This document shows, one piece after another, positions 17,089 through 26,541 of a stretch of DNA of 64,000 bases; the first letter of the stretch is position 1; each line of letters opens with the position of its first letter. A program made the translations under genes and the position numbers. The notes beneath the pieces are model-generated. The model was not told the DNA's origin. It ran no database searches and worked only from the letters and a program-made list of their open reading frames with translations. Origin of the DNA: an uncultured Alphaproteobacteria bacterium (GTDB lineage: Bacteria; Pseudomonadota; Alphaproteobacteria; Caulobacterales; Caulobacteraceae); NCBI GenBank assembly GCA_937920085.1, contig CALETE010000011.1, positions 1-64,000 of the forward strand, written 5' to 3'.

Positions 17089-18336
17089 ATGGCGCGGGCG
17101 CAGTTGGCTTGGATTACCGCATTTGGACTTCTGGCGACCACGGCCCATGCCGCGCCCGCCCCGAAAAAGGATGCCAAGATTTGGGCCGCCGCCGAGGCCG
17201 CCCTTCCCGGTCAGCTGGACCTGCTGAAATCCGTGGTCAACATCGACTCTGGCACAGGCGATGTGGAAGGCGGCCGCAAGGTCGCGCAAATTCTGATTCC
17301 ACGCCTGAAGGCTCTGGGCGCCAATGTTGAGGTCTTGCCGGCGGAAGCTGATGGCCTGCCCGAAAATCTGGTGGCGACCCTGAAGGGCACGGGTAAGACG
17401 CGCATACTTTTGATCGGTCACATCGACACAGTGTTTGGCCCAGGCACCGTGGCCAACTGGTCTTACAAGCAGGACGGAGACCGCCTGACAGGTCCCGGCG
17501 TTGGAGATGAAAAAGGCGGCGTCGTCGAGGCCATCACGGCCCTGCAAATTCTGAAAGACCAGGGCTTCAAGGGCTTTGGAACCCTAACCCTGCTGATAGA
17601 GACCAGTGAAGAGCGCGGCTCGCCTGGAACCCGAGCCTTGATCGACCGGTTGGTGAAGTCTCACGATGTTGAGTTCAATGTTGAACCCGGCGACGCCCCC
17701 GATCTGGTGACCGTCTGGCGCAAGGGCAGCGCCACCATGGACATCGACGTCAAGGGCCGTCCCGCTCACGCCGGCGTCGCCCCCCAGGACGGACGCAATG
17801 CCGCCGTCGAGCTGATCCACCAACTGGCCGTGGTCGACACCCTGCCCCATTCCGGAGACGGGCTGACAGCAAACCTGACCATTCTCCAGGCCGGCAGCCG
17901 CTATAACATCATCCCTGAAGATGCCCGGGCGCAGATTAATGTCCGCATTCGCGAGAAGGCCGACCTCGACCGTGTGGAAAATCTCTTCCGCGAGTCGGCC
18001 AAAACCACCGTCATTCCTGACACCAAGGTCACGGTGACCCGGGAAACCTCCTTCCCGCCCCTGCCCAACAATCCGGCGACGGACGCCTTGGCGGCCCGCG
18101 CCCAGGCGATCTATGCGGGTCTTGGCTTGACCCTAGGCACAGGGGGCAATGGCGGCGCGTCCGAATCTGCCCTGGCCCACGAGGCTGGCACCCCAGCCTT
18201 GGACGGCCTCGGCCCAGTGGGCGGCTCCTTCCATACCAATAAGGAGTGGGTGGACCTCAAGTCGGTAACGCCGAGGACCTATCTGCTATCCAAGCTGATC
18301 ATCGACGTCAGCACCAAGCCACCAAAGGCGAACTAA
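17089..18336 (+). CDS. M20 family secreted zinc carboxypeptidase (glutamate carboxypeptidase-like)
   Basis: A 415-residue exported peptidase related to carboxypeptidase G2. A Sec signal peptide ends near TTAHAA. Di-zinc ligands are visible: GHIDTVF (His, Asp), GVGDEKGG (bridging Asp), ETSEERGS (catalytic Glu and ligand Glu), NVEPGD, and a late FHTNKEW His. The dimerisation domain lies between. GGAG at 17077-17080 is 8 nt before the ATG at 17089, which decides the start over ATGs at 17083 and 17056. It would cleave C-terminal glutamate or similar residues in the periplasm. It stands alone, 54 bp after the glycan operon, and is unlikely to be functionally tied to it. Confidence 0.87.
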   Translation: MARAQLAWITAFGLLATTAHAAPAPKKDAKIWAAAEAALPGQLDLLKSVVNIDSGTGDVEGGRKVAQILIPRLKALGANVEVLPAEADGLPENLVATLKGTGKTRILLIGHIDTVFGPGTVANWSYKQDGDRLTGPGVGDEKGGVVEAITALQILKDQGFKGFGTLTLLIETSEERGSPGTRALIDRLVKSHDVEFNVEPGDAPDLVTVWRKGSATMDIDVKGRPAHAGVAPQDGRNAAVELIHQLAVVDTLPHSGDGLTANLTILQAGSRYNIIPEDARAQINVRIREKADLDRVENLFRESAKTTVIPDTKVTVTRETSFPPLPNNPATDALAARAQAIYAGLGLTLGTGGNGGASESALAHEAGTPALDGLGPVGGSFHTNKEWVDLKSVTPRTYLLSKLIIDVSTKPPKAN

Positions 18337-18398
18337 AGGGCCAAGACGACTGCGAGGACCCGGCGCCTGTCCAAAATCGATCATGAAGGAATTGGTGA

Positions 18399-21095
18399 TT
18401 ACGCCACCAAGCCCTTCAATCGATAGAGGGCCGCCATAGCCTCTCGCGGGCTCATGCCATCGGGGTCGAGTTCGGCTAAGGCGAGTTCGACCGGACTTGG
18501 CCCCGACTTCGTCGCCGTCGGCGCGACGCCTGAAAATAGGGGCAGGTCTTCCAGATGGGCAGGCGCCCCTGCCTCGCGCTCCAGCCGATCCAGCACCTCC
18601 CGAGCTCGAGCCACCACCGCGGGCGGCACCCCGGCCAGCTTGGCCACCTGAACACCATAGGATCGGTCGGCTGGCCCCGGTCCCGCCTCATGCAGGAAGA
18701 TCAGGTCGCCATTCCATTCCTTGGCCTTCAGGGACAGGTTGGCCACATGGGCAAGCCGCCCTTCAAGGACCGCCAGCTCATGATAGTGTGTCGCAAAGAG
18801 GCCCCGGCAGCGATTGGTCTCATGCAAGGCTTCGGCGCAGGCCCAGGCAATGGCTAGACCGTCGTAGGTGGCAGTTCCCCGTCCGATCTCATCGAGGATC
18901 ACCAGGGATCTTGGGGTGGCCTGAGCTAGAATGGCGGCGGTCTCCACCATCTCCGCCATGAAGGTCGAGCGGCCTCGGGCCAAATCATCGCCAGCCCCGA
19001 CACGGCTGAACAGTCGGTCGACGACCCCAAGGCGGAAGCTGAGGGCGGGCACAAAACACCCCGCCTGGGCGAGGATCGCCAACAGGGCATTCTGGCGCAG
19101 AAAGGTCGACTTACCAGCCATGTTCGGGCCGGTAACAATCGATAGCCGGGCCCCTGCAATGCCCTGTCCATCCAGTCGGCAATCATTGGGGGTAAAGGGG
19201 TCGCCATTGCGCTTAACAGCAGCCTCGACCACTGGATGACGGGCACCAACCGCCTCGAAGGCGGTGGAGGTGTCAAGTAAAGGTCGACAGGCCCCCGCGT
19301 CCTGAGCCCATTCGGCTAAGGCGGAAGCCACGTCCAAGCTTGCTGCAGCCTGGGCGGCGGCCTGAATGTCACTGGCAACAGCAATCGCAGCTTCTCGCCA
19401 AGCCTCAAAGATCGCGGCCTCAATGGCCAAGGCCCGCTCAGCAGCCTGGGCGATCTTGGCGTCCAGTTCTGCCAGCTCAACTGTGGTGAACCGCACCTGA
19501 TTGGCCAGGGTCTGACGATGAATGAAGGTCGCATTGAGGGGCGCCGTCATCAGAGGTTCGGCGGCCTTGGCCGTGGTCTCGACGAAATAACCCAGGACGG
19601 CGTTATGGCGGATTTTCAGGGCCACACCGCTGTCGGCGATCAGCTGCGCCTCCAGACCAAGGATCACCCGCCGACTGTCGTCTCTCAAGGCACGGGCTTG
19701 GTCTAGCTCTGCACGGATACCCGGGGCGACAAAGCCTCCGTCCCGAGCCTGCAAGGGGAGGTCTTCCCCGAGGCCCGCGTCCAGAACCCCCTTGAAATCG
19801 GCCAGGGCCGGGTGTTGGGCGGTATCCAGGGCTTCGAGGGCCGCTACGACCTCCCGCGGTGGCGCAGCCATCAGCGGGCCCCTGGGGCGGGCAAACTGAG
19901 CGCAAATGGCCTGGCCCACGGTTAAACCTGTTCGCAAGCCCGCGAGATCACGGGGGCCGCCTCGGCCAAGGGCCAGCCGGGACAGGGCCCGGGCCATGTC
20001 GCCCAAGCCCCTCAAGGCGGTGCGGAGGTCTTCTCTCAAGGGGCGCTGTTCAAGAAACCAAGCTACCGCATCGAGACGGGCATCTATGGCGGCGGGATCC
20101 AGCAGGGGCCGCGCCAGGCGTGCCGCCAGCAGCCTTGCCCCCGGTGCCGTCATGGTCCGGTCAATGGCGGCCAGGAGGGAGCCCTCCCGCGATCCAGACA
20201 GGCTGCGCTCGATTTCAAGGCTGGTCCGTGTGGCCGGATCAATGGCCATGACGTCGGCTTCGCCGGATCGGCGGGGTGCGCTCAGTGCCGGTGTCTTACC
20301 GGCCTGGGTGGTTTCAAGATGGGCAGCGATGAGGCCCAGGGCAGAAATCTCGGCCCCAGAAAACTGGCCAAAGCCATCCAGTGTATCCACGCCGTAGAGG
20401 CGCTTGAGCCTGGCCTTCGCGGCCCCCGGCTCGGCCAGGGCCGATGGCATGGGTTGGACCAGCCCCCCCACCGACCTCAGCATGGCGTTGAGGCCTTCGT
20501 CGGCGAACATCCGGTCCGGGACGAGGATTTCGGAGGGCCCGAGCGCTGCCAGGGCTGAGCCCAGGCTCTCCCGAGCGACGGCCCAGACCTCGACCTCGCC
20601 GGTGGAGAGCTCGACACTGGCCACCGCGGCCGATCCAGCCCGCCAAGATACCGCAGCCAGCCGGTTGGCTCCCCGAGCATCCAGCAAGCCATCTTCGGTG
20701 AGGGTTCCTGGCGTCACCACCCGGATAACATCGCGCCGGACGATAGACTTTGAGCCACGCTTGCGCGCCTCAGCCGGATTTTCCATCTGCTCGCAGACAG
20801 CGACCTTGAAGCCGGCCCGGATCAGCTTGGCGAGATAGGCCTCCGCCGCATGGACGGGCACGCCGCACATGGGGATGGGTGCGCCGCCGTGACTGCCGCG
20901 GGCGGTGAGGGTAATGCCAAGGGCGACCGACGCCTTCTGCGCATCTTCGAAAAACAGCTCATAGAAATCGCCCATCCGGAAAAAAACCAGGGCGTCAGGC
21001 TGGCGGGACTTGGCCTCAAAGAATTGGGCCATCACCGGCGTGGCACCGGCGGAGTCGGCTGCGGCCGAGGTCAGGGAGGGATCGTGGGCGGTCAT
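18399..21095 (-). CDS. mutS: DNA mismatch repair protein MutS
   Basis: An 898-residue MutS. The N-terminal mismatch-recognition domain holds the GDFYE motif that wedges Phe into the mispair, followed by connector, lever and clamp domains. The C-terminal ATPase has Walker A GPNMAGKST and Walker B LDEIGRGT with the signature loop TATYDG. Near the C-terminus DLPLF is a typical beta-clamp binding motif. The ATG at 21095 is preferred; a GTG three codons upstream is also possible, and neither has a clear ribosome site. Length and domain order are normal. It scans for base mismatches and recruits MutL. It is the only recognised repair gene in this part of the window. Confidence 0.97.
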   Translation of the reverse strand: MTAHDPSLTSAAADSAGATPVMAQFFEAKSRQPDALVFFRMGDFYELFFEDAQKASVALGITLTARGSHGGAPIPMCGVPVHAAEAYLAKLIRAGFKVAVCEQMENPAEARKRGSKSIVRRDVIRVVTPGTLTEDGLLDARGANRLAAVSWRAGSAAVASVELSTGEVEVWAVARESLGSALAALGPSEILVPDRMFADEGLNAMLRSVGGLVQPMPSALAEPGAAKARLKRLYGVDTLDGFGQFSGAEISALGLIAAHLETTQAGKTPALSAPRRSGEADVMAIDPATRTSLEIERSLSGSREGSLLAAIDRTMTAPGARLLAARLARPLLDPAAIDARLDAVAWFLEQRPLREDLRTALRGLGDMARALSRLALGRGGPRDLAGLRTGLTVGQAICAQFARPRGPLMAAPPREVVAALEALDTAQHPALADFKGVLDAGLGEDLPLQARDGGFVAPGIRAELDQARALRDDSRRVILGLEAQLIADSGVALKIRHNAVLGYFVETTAKAAEPLMTAPLNATFIHRQTLANQVRFTTVELAELDAKIAQAAERALAIEAAIFEAWREAAIAVASDIQAAAQAAASLDVASALAEWAQDAGACRPLLDTSTAFEAVGARHPVVEAAVKRNGDPFTPNDCRLDGQGIAGARLSIVTGPNMAGKSTFLRQNALLAILAQAGCFVPALSFRLGVVDRLFSRVGAGDDLARGRSTFMAEMVETAAILAQATPRSLVILDEIGRGTATYDGLAIAWACAEALHETNRCRGLFATHYHELAVLEGRLAHVANLSLKAKEWNGDLIFLHEAGPGPADRSYGVQVAKLAGVPPAVVARAREVLDRLEREAGAPAHLEDLPLFSGVAPTATKSGPSPVELALAELDPDGMSPREAMAALYRLKGLVA

Positions 21096-21181
21096 GTTCA
21101 GCACACAGGTTAACGCCCTCGCCGCCGGGCGCCACCCCCCGCATGGGGCGGGAGGTGGTCTGGCCTGTGGTTAAGTCCGGC

Positions 21182-23077
21182 CTAGTAGCGACTCACCACG
21201 CCCAAAGCCTTTGGCGTCGGGGTGATGGCGACGCCCTTGGAGCGCTTAAGCACCCAATCGATCAAGGTATTGGCCACAGCTGAATTGCCCGCTTCGCCAG
21301 GCCGTCCCTTATCAGGGGTCGAATCATCGGCTGACACAAAGTCGGTATGGTGCAGGATGGCCACATTGATCTTGGGATCGAAGGCCGTCACGGCCTTTGC
21401 GGCATCGGTCTGCCAAGTGCCGGTCTTGTTGATCTCGGTATAATCGGTAACGCCTGGGAAGGGGTTGCCGCCGGTTCCTTGGGTGAAGCCCTGACGGGCC
21501 ACATAAACCGGGATATTGGCGATGGCGGTCTTGTCGACGTCGAGCTTCACGCCCTCACGGTCGATCTTCAGCACCTTGTAGCGGCCGACAAAATTGGCGT
21601 CATAGTCCCACCGCTCGGAGGCATACCAGTTGGATGACACCATGTCCGAGGCGTCGATTGTGCGCGCACCAGACTGACTGAAGACGACCTTCATCGGGCG
21701 TATATTCGACCGCGCAGGGGCAAAGCCCTGGCTCTCCATCCAGAGCTTGGCCTTGCCGCCATCAATGGCCGAGCCGCCGTTCCCGCCGCCCTCGACCCAG
21801 TCATAGACCCGGTTTGGATCCACCATGGCCGCAGAGGGTGCGCATTTAGGCGGCGGCGGCGCCATGGCACGCATGGGCCCTGGCATGGGCGCAGGCGGGG
21901 TAAGGTCGCATTTGTCTTCTGTTCCAGGCATAGGCTTGAAGTCGAGATAGCCCATGCCTTCCCCCAGGAACTGAAGGATCGGCATTTGAACTCCACCCCC
22001 AGGAACCGGGTCGGTATCAAAGCTGGTGCCAGCCCGGGCCAGCCAGGTTGTGCGGATGGCCTTTAGGAAGCCACTGCCTGGGGCGTCAGGCATGCCTGGC
22101 ACTCGAAGGGGAAAGATCGATTCCGCCTTAGGATCGGAGAAAACATAGTAAAGCCCGGTGACGGACTGGGAGACAGCAGAGGCTGGCCCGGCAACCGCGC
22201 CAAGTAGGCCAGAGGCGTCGGTATAAACCGGTGCCGTGCCGGACCGCAGATCCTTCACATGGGCGAAATAGGCATCCAAGTCAGAGGCCGTTGGCGCAGG
22301 CTGATTTCCTGCCGAGGGGCCACCGTCTAAAAAGATCAAACCTGCCAGCTTCGATACGGCCCGCTGGCCATTGTCCTGTTGGCGGGCGGCATAATTGGCC
22401 ACAAAGCCGCCGCCCTGACTGTGACCCGCCAGGAATATGTTGTGATTGCCGGTCTTTTGCGAAATCAGGCCGATGATGTGATCAACGTCGCCCGCATAGG
22501 CCTGAAAGTCCCAGTCCGCCATGAAGCTAAGGTCGGTCTGGGTGAGGGCCTTCCATTGGGCCTTGTCCGTCGCACTTCCCACTTGGCCAGGGGCCCCGGG
22601 AATGGCTGAAGGCTTCTGGGCATCGGACCCAAGGTAATAATCAAGGGCTAGCTTCGGGTTCTTAGCCTTTCGCGCTTCAGTGAGCGCTGTCGTTTCCGCC
22701 AGATTGGCCCCGCGCCTCTGCAGCACCCAAACCTCCAGCCGGCAGGCCTGCCCAGCACAATCGCGGGCCTGCGCCTTGTGAACCAGCTGGCTAGCCAGGA
22801 AGAGCCAATGGGGCGGCGTAGACGAAAACCCTGGCAGGCCAACGATCACAGCATTGGCTGGCTTGGGCGCATCGCCATCAGCGGCTGCACGCAGCCGCAG
22901 AAAGGTTGCCGTATTCAGGGGCTTGGGGGTACCGGCTGCAGCAAAGCCTGGGATTTGCACATATTCGGCGGTGACATCGCTATAGCCGGGTACAAGGCTT
23001 TTTGAATAATCCCCGGCCTGAGCTGAGCCCCCGAGGACGAGACTTCCCGCCAGGACAAAAGCCTTCAACGACATCAT
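21182..23077 (-). CDS. Secreted alpha/beta hydrolase of unknown substrate
   Basis: A 631-residue protein with an N-terminal Sec signal ending near SAQAGD. The nucleophile elbow GHSQGGGF (about residue 218) and an early GLPGFSST oxyanion-type segment identify an alpha/beta hydrolase. The protein is about twice the size of a simple esterase and contains a Pro/Met-rich insert (PAPMPGPMRAM region, near residue 395) with Cys residues. GGGAG lies 5 nt before the ATG. It is probably periplasmic or extracellular. Substrate unknown: an esterase or lipase-like role fits, a peptidase is less likely. Confidence 0.7.
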   Translation of the reverse strand: MMSLKAFVLAGSLVLGGSAQAGDYSKSLVPGYSDVTAEYVQIPGFAAAGTPKPLNTATFLRLRAAADGDAPKPANAVIVGLPGFSSTPPHWLFLASQLVHKAQARDCAGQACRLEVWVLQRRGANLAETTALTEARKAKNPKLALDYYLGSDAQKPSAIPGAPGQVGSATDKAQWKALTQTDLSFMADWDFQAYAGDVDHIIGLISQKTGNHNIFLAGHSQGGGFVANYAARQQDNGQRAVSKLAGLIFLDGGPSAGNQPAPTASDLDAYFAHVKDLRSGTAPVYTDASGLLGAVAGPASAVSQSVTGLYYVFSDPKAESIFPLRVPGMPDAPGSGFLKAIRTTWLARAGTSFDTDPVPGGGVQMPILQFLGEGMGYLDFKPMPGTEDKCDLTPPAPMPGPMRAMAPPPPKCAPSAAMVDPNRVYDWVEGGGNGGSAIDGGKAKLWMESQGFAPARSNIRPMKVVFSQSGARTIDASDMVSSNWYASERWDYDANFVGRYKVLKIDREGVKLDVDKTAIANIPVYVARQGFTQGTGGNPFPGVTDYTEINKTGTWQTDAAKAVTAFDPKINVAILHHTDFVSADDSTPDKGRPGEAGNSAVANTLIDWVLKRSKGVAITPTPKALGVVSRY

Positions 23078-23181
23078 CTATTCTCCCACCCTATCGCGGC
23101 CTTCCCGGACGCTGATCTGAGTCGGACTATAGCCATGCCTGCGTGAAGGTCGCGGTGAAAATCACCCTCGCCTGAGGACGC

Positions 23182-24330
23182 TTAAACGCCGGTGACGTCT
23201 TCCCAGAAACGCTTGGCCTTACCCAGGAAGTTAGCGGACTTGGGGTGCTGCTGGTCGCCACAAAGATCGGCAAATTCCCGCATAAGCGCCTTTTGCTGGG
23301 CGTTTAGCTTGGCCGGGGTCTCGACAAAGAGCTCCACCACAAGGTCGCCGCGCTCCCGAGACCGCAGGGATGGCATGCCCTTACCCTTCAGACGGATGGT
23401 TTTTCCAGTCTGAGCGCCTTCGGGAACCTTGACAGAAATCTTACTGGCACCGTCACAGTTGTCGCCGCCCATAAGGCAGGGCGCGTCGATCTCGCCGCCA
23501 AGTACGGCAACCGTCATGGGCACAGGGACCGTACACAATAGATCAAGCCCATCGCGGTCGAAGAGCTCGTGGGGCCTTACAGAGAGGAAGATATAGAGGT
23601 CTCCGCGAGGGCCGCCTCGGGCACCGGCATCGCCCTCACCTGCCAGCCGGATCCGTGCGCCGTCGTCAACACCAGCCGGGATGCGAACCTGCAGGGTGCG
23701 CTCCTTGCGGACCTGGCCCTGGCCCCGACACACCGTGCAGGGCTCAGCAATGACCCGACCAGCACCGCCGCATCGAGGACAGGCACGCTCAATGGAGAAA
23801 AAGCCCTGACTGGCGCGAACCCGGCCAGCGCCGCCGCAGGTGCCACAGACCGTTGGGCTGGTTCCAGCCTTGGCCCCAGACCCCTCACAGCCTTCGCACA
23901 TCATGGAGGCCGGAACGACAATCTCGACCTCAGACCCGGCATAGGCCTGTTCTAGGTTGATTTCGAGATCATAGCGCAGGTCTTGGCCCCTAGCCGGACC
24001 GCTACGCCGCTGGCGGCCCCCGAACATGTCACCGAAAGCTTCACTGAACACTTCAGAGAAGATGTCGTTGACGTCGCTAAACCCGCCACCGCCACCAGGG
24101 CCACCTTGACCATTTACCCCGGCATGGCCGAAGCGATCATAGGCCGCGCGCTTCTGCGGATCAGCCAGAATGGAATAGGCTTCATTGATTTCTTTGAACT
24201 TCGCTTCGGACTCCGGATTGCCCGCATTGCGGTCCGGGTGGTGCACCATGGCGAGTTTGCGAAAGGCGGATTTCAGCGCGGCGTCATCGACACCACGCCC
24301 AACACCCAGGATTTCGTAATAGTCCCGCAT
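23182..24330 (-). CDS. dnaJ: Chaperone protein DnaJ
   Basis: A 382-residue class I J-protein: J domain with HPD (HHPDRN), Gly/Phe-rich linker rich in GGGG and FS/DMFGG, four zinc-binding CxxCxGxG units (CEGCEGSG, CGTCGGAG, CPRCGGAG, CTVCRGQG), then the substrate-binding C-terminal domains. It delivers clients to DnaK and stimulates its ATPase. It lies 130 bp downstream of dnaK, but a strong terminator hairpin stands between them, so its expression depends on read-through or its own promoter. A weak GAGACC precedes the start. Confidence 0.97.
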   Translation of the reverse strand: MRDYYEILGVGRGVDDAALKSAFRKLAMVHHPDRNAGNPESEAKFKEINEAYSILADPQKRAAYDRFGHAGVNGQGGPGGGGGFSDVNDIFSEVFSEAFGDMFGGRQRRSGPARGQDLRYDLEINLEQAYAGSEVEIVVPASMMCEGCEGSGAKAGTSPTVCGTCGGAGRVRASQGFFSIERACPRCGGAGRVIAEPCTVCRGQGQVRKERTLQVRIPAGVDDGARIRLAGEGDAGARGGPRGDLYIFLSVRPHELFDRDGLDLLCTVPVPMTVAVLGGEIDAPCLMGGDNCDGASKISVKVPEGAQTGKTIRLKGKGMPSLRSRERGDLVVELFVETPAKLNAQQKALMREFADLCGDQQHPKSANFLGKAKRFWEDVTGV

Positions 24331-24412
24331 CGAAGATCAGGTCTCTGTGGTTTTCAGCGTTAAAGGTGGGGGTCTTTGGACGTCGCCACAACAACGGACT
24401 TCGTCCGCGCTC

Positions 24413-24450
24413 AAAAAATCAGCCGCGACAGGGGGCAACCCTGTCGCGGC
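24413..24450 (-). terminator. Rho-independent terminator after dnaK
   Basis: A perfect 12-bp inverted repeat (arms 24422-24433 and 24439-24450, GCCGCGACAGGG and complement) with a 5-nt loop is followed on the minus strand by six T (24413-24418). It sits between dnaK and dnaJ and should end or attenuate dnaK transcripts. Confidence 0.85.
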
Positions 24451-24460
24451 CTTGAGGCCC

Positions 24461-26362
24461 TTAGGCCGACTTCTTTCCGTCGTCGCTGACTTCTTCAAAC
24501 TCAGCATCGACCACGTCATCGGCGCTTGCCTGTGCGCCGTCGCCCTCGCCGCCGCCCTGCTGGGCTGCATACATGGCTTCACCTAACTTCATGGAAGCCT
24601 GGGCCAGGGTCTGGGTCTTGGCGGCGATGGACTCTGCATCATCACCTTCCAGGGCCGACTTCAGATCGGCGATGGCGGCGGTGATCGCGTCCTTCTCGGC
24701 CTGACCGACCTTGTCGCCATGGTCACTCATGGCCTTTTCGGTTGAGTGGACCAGGGCTTCGCCATGGTTCTTGGCTTCGACCACGGCCTTGCGCTTTTCG
24801 TCCTCGGCCTTGTTAGCCTCGGCCTCACGGACCATGGCCTCGATGTCAGCGTCTGAGAGACCCCCATTCGCCTGGATACGGATCGACTGCTCTTTTGCGG
24901 TCGCCTTGTCCCGGGCCGACACATTGACGATGCCGTTGGCATCGATGTCGAAGGTCACCTCGACCTGTGGGACCCCACGCGGGGCTGGCGGAATGCCGAC
25001 CAGATCGAACTGACCCAAGATCTTATTGTCATGGGCCATGGGACGCTCGCCCTGGAAGACCCGAATGGTCACGGCCGACTGGTTGTCGTCAGCGGTGGAG
25101 AAGGTCTGGGACCGCTTGGTCGGGATGGTCGTATTGCGCTCGATCAGAGGTGTGAACACACCGCCCAGGGTTTCGATGCCCAAGGTCAGAGGGGTCACGT
25201 CCAGCAACAGGACGTCCTTCACGTCGCCCTGCAGAACGCCGGCCTGAACGGCAGCGCCCAGAGCCACGACTTCATCAGGATTGACGCCGGTATGGGGCTC
25301 GCGGCCAAAGAAGGCCTTCACGATTTCCACGACCTTGGGCATGCGGGTCATACCGCCGACCAGGATCACCTCATCAATATCGGACTTCTTGAGGCCGGCA
25401 TCCTTCAACGCCTGCTCGCAAGGGCCAATGGTCTTGTTCACCAGGTCTTCCACCAGGGATTCCAGCTTGGCGCGGGACATCTTGATGTTCAGGTGAAGCG
25501 GGCCCGAAGCGTTCATGGAGATGAAGGGCAGGTTCACTTCGTAGGTGGTGGTGAAGGACAGTTCCTTCTTGGCCTTTTCACCCTCTTCCTTGAGGCGCTG
25601 AAGGGCCAGCTTGTCGTTCCGCAGATCGACGCCGGTTTCCTTCTTGAACTCATCGGCCAGGAATTCCACGACGCGCATGTCGAAGTCTTCGCCGCCCAAG
25701 AAGGTGTCGCCATTGGTCGACTTCACTTCAAAGACGCCATCGCCGATCTCGAGGATGGAAACATCGAAGGTACCGCCACCGAGGTCGTAGACCGCGATCT
25801 TCTTACCGTCGTTCTTATCCAGGCCATAGGCCAGGGCCGCCGCCGTCGGCTCATTGATGATCCGCAGGACCTCAAGGCCAGCAATCTTGCCGGCGTCCTT
25901 GGTGGCCTGACGCTGGGCGTCATTGAAATAGGCAGGAACCGTGATGACGGCCTTCTCGACCTTTTCGCCGAGATGCTGCTCAGCGGCTTCCTTCATCTTC
26001 TGCAGAATGAAGGCTGAAACCTGCTGAGGTGAATAGTCCTTGCCCTGGGCCCGAACCCAGGCGTCGCCATTGGGACCCTTGACGATGTCATAGGGCACCA
26101 TGCCCCGGTCTTTTTCCACCAAGGGATCGTTCGCATTGCGGCCGATCAGGCGCTTGATGGCGAACAGCGTATTGGCGGGATTGGTCACAGCCTGGCGCTT
26201 GGCAGGCTGTCCGACGAGGCGCTCGCCGTCTTCCAGGAAGGCTACAACCGAGGGCGTCGTCCGAACGCCCTCAGCGTTTTCAATCACCTTGGGCGTCTTG
26301 CCGTCCATGATGGCAACGCACGAATTCGTCGTGCCGAGGTCGATGCCGATAATCTTGCTCAT
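24461..26362 (-). CDS. dnaK: Chaperone protein DnaK (Hsp70)
   Basis: A 633-residue Hsp70. The N-terminal ATPase begins at MSKIIGIDLGTTNSC, which sets the start at 26362 although the frame is open further up. Phosphate-binding segments such as GGGTFDVS and the connecting VLLLDVTPLTLGIE linker are present, followed by the substrate-binding beta domain and helical lid; the C-terminus is EFEEVSDDGKKSA, close to the usual EEV-D-type tail. It refolds and holds proteins in the cytosol with DnaJ. A sigma32-type promoter lies about 140 bp upstream and leaves a leader of roughly 135 nt. A terminator follows directly. Confidence 0.98.
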   Translation of the reverse strand: MSKIIGIDLGTTNSCVAIMDGKTPKVIENAEGVRTTPSVVAFLEDGERLVGQPAKRQAVTNPANTLFAIKRLIGRNANDPLVEKDRGMVPYDIVKGPNGDAWVRAQGKDYSPQQVSAFILQKMKEAAEQHLGEKVEKAVITVPAYFNDAQRQATKDAGKIAGLEVLRIINEPTAAALAYGLDKNDGKKIAVYDLGGGTFDVSILEIGDGVFEVKSTNGDTFLGGEDFDMRVVEFLADEFKKETGVDLRNDKLALQRLKEEGEKAKKELSFTTTYEVNLPFISMNASGPLHLNIKMSRAKLESLVEDLVNKTIGPCEQALKDAGLKKSDIDEVILVGGMTRMPKVVEIVKAFFGREPHTGVNPDEVVALGAAVQAGVLQGDVKDVLLLDVTPLTLGIETLGGVFTPLIERNTTIPTKRSQTFSTADDNQSAVTIRVFQGERPMAHDNKILGQFDLVGIPPAPRGVPQVEVTFDIDANGIVNVSARDKATAKEQSIRIQANGGLSDADIEAMVREAEANKAEDEKRKAVVEAKNHGEALVHSTEKAMSDHGDKVGQAEKDAITAAIADLKSALEGDDAESIAAKTQTLAQASMKLGEAMYAAQQGGGEGDGAQASADDVVDAEFEEVSDDGKKSA

Positions 26363-26504
26363 GATTGAGTCTCTATTCGCTCCAATAAGGCGGGCCACGC
26401 TTTGCAGAGCCTTGAAATCAAGCGCTCCATTTTTCGTCATGGCCCCCGGTTCGATCAGGGTCTCGGGCGGTTAGCCTGTGAGCCACTCGCCGTCGAGTCG
26501 CGAT

Positions 26505-26533
26505 ATGGGGCTGATGCTGGCCGCTGCAAGGGG
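26505..26533 (-). promoter_or_regulatory. Sigma32 (RpoH)-type heat-shock promoter of dnaK
   Basis: On the minus strand CCCCTTGCA (26525-26533) and CCCCAT (26505-26510) are separated by 14 nt. This matches the heat-shock sigma factor pattern CTTGAA-N13-15-CCCCAT with one change in the -35. Expected transcription start is near 26497, giving a leader of about 135 nt before dnaK. It begins just beyond the stop of the HExxH gene. Confidence 0.75.
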
Positions 26534-26541
26534 AAATGCCC

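Noticed and set aside
21115..21165. GC-rich imperfect inverted repeat between mutS and the hydrolase
   Set aside because: The stem has a bulge and no T-run on either strand, so I do not call it a terminator.
25031..26017. 328-codon frame opposite dnaK
   Set aside because: Antisense frames over dnaK are common in GC-rich genomes, and this one shows no protein features or ribosome site.
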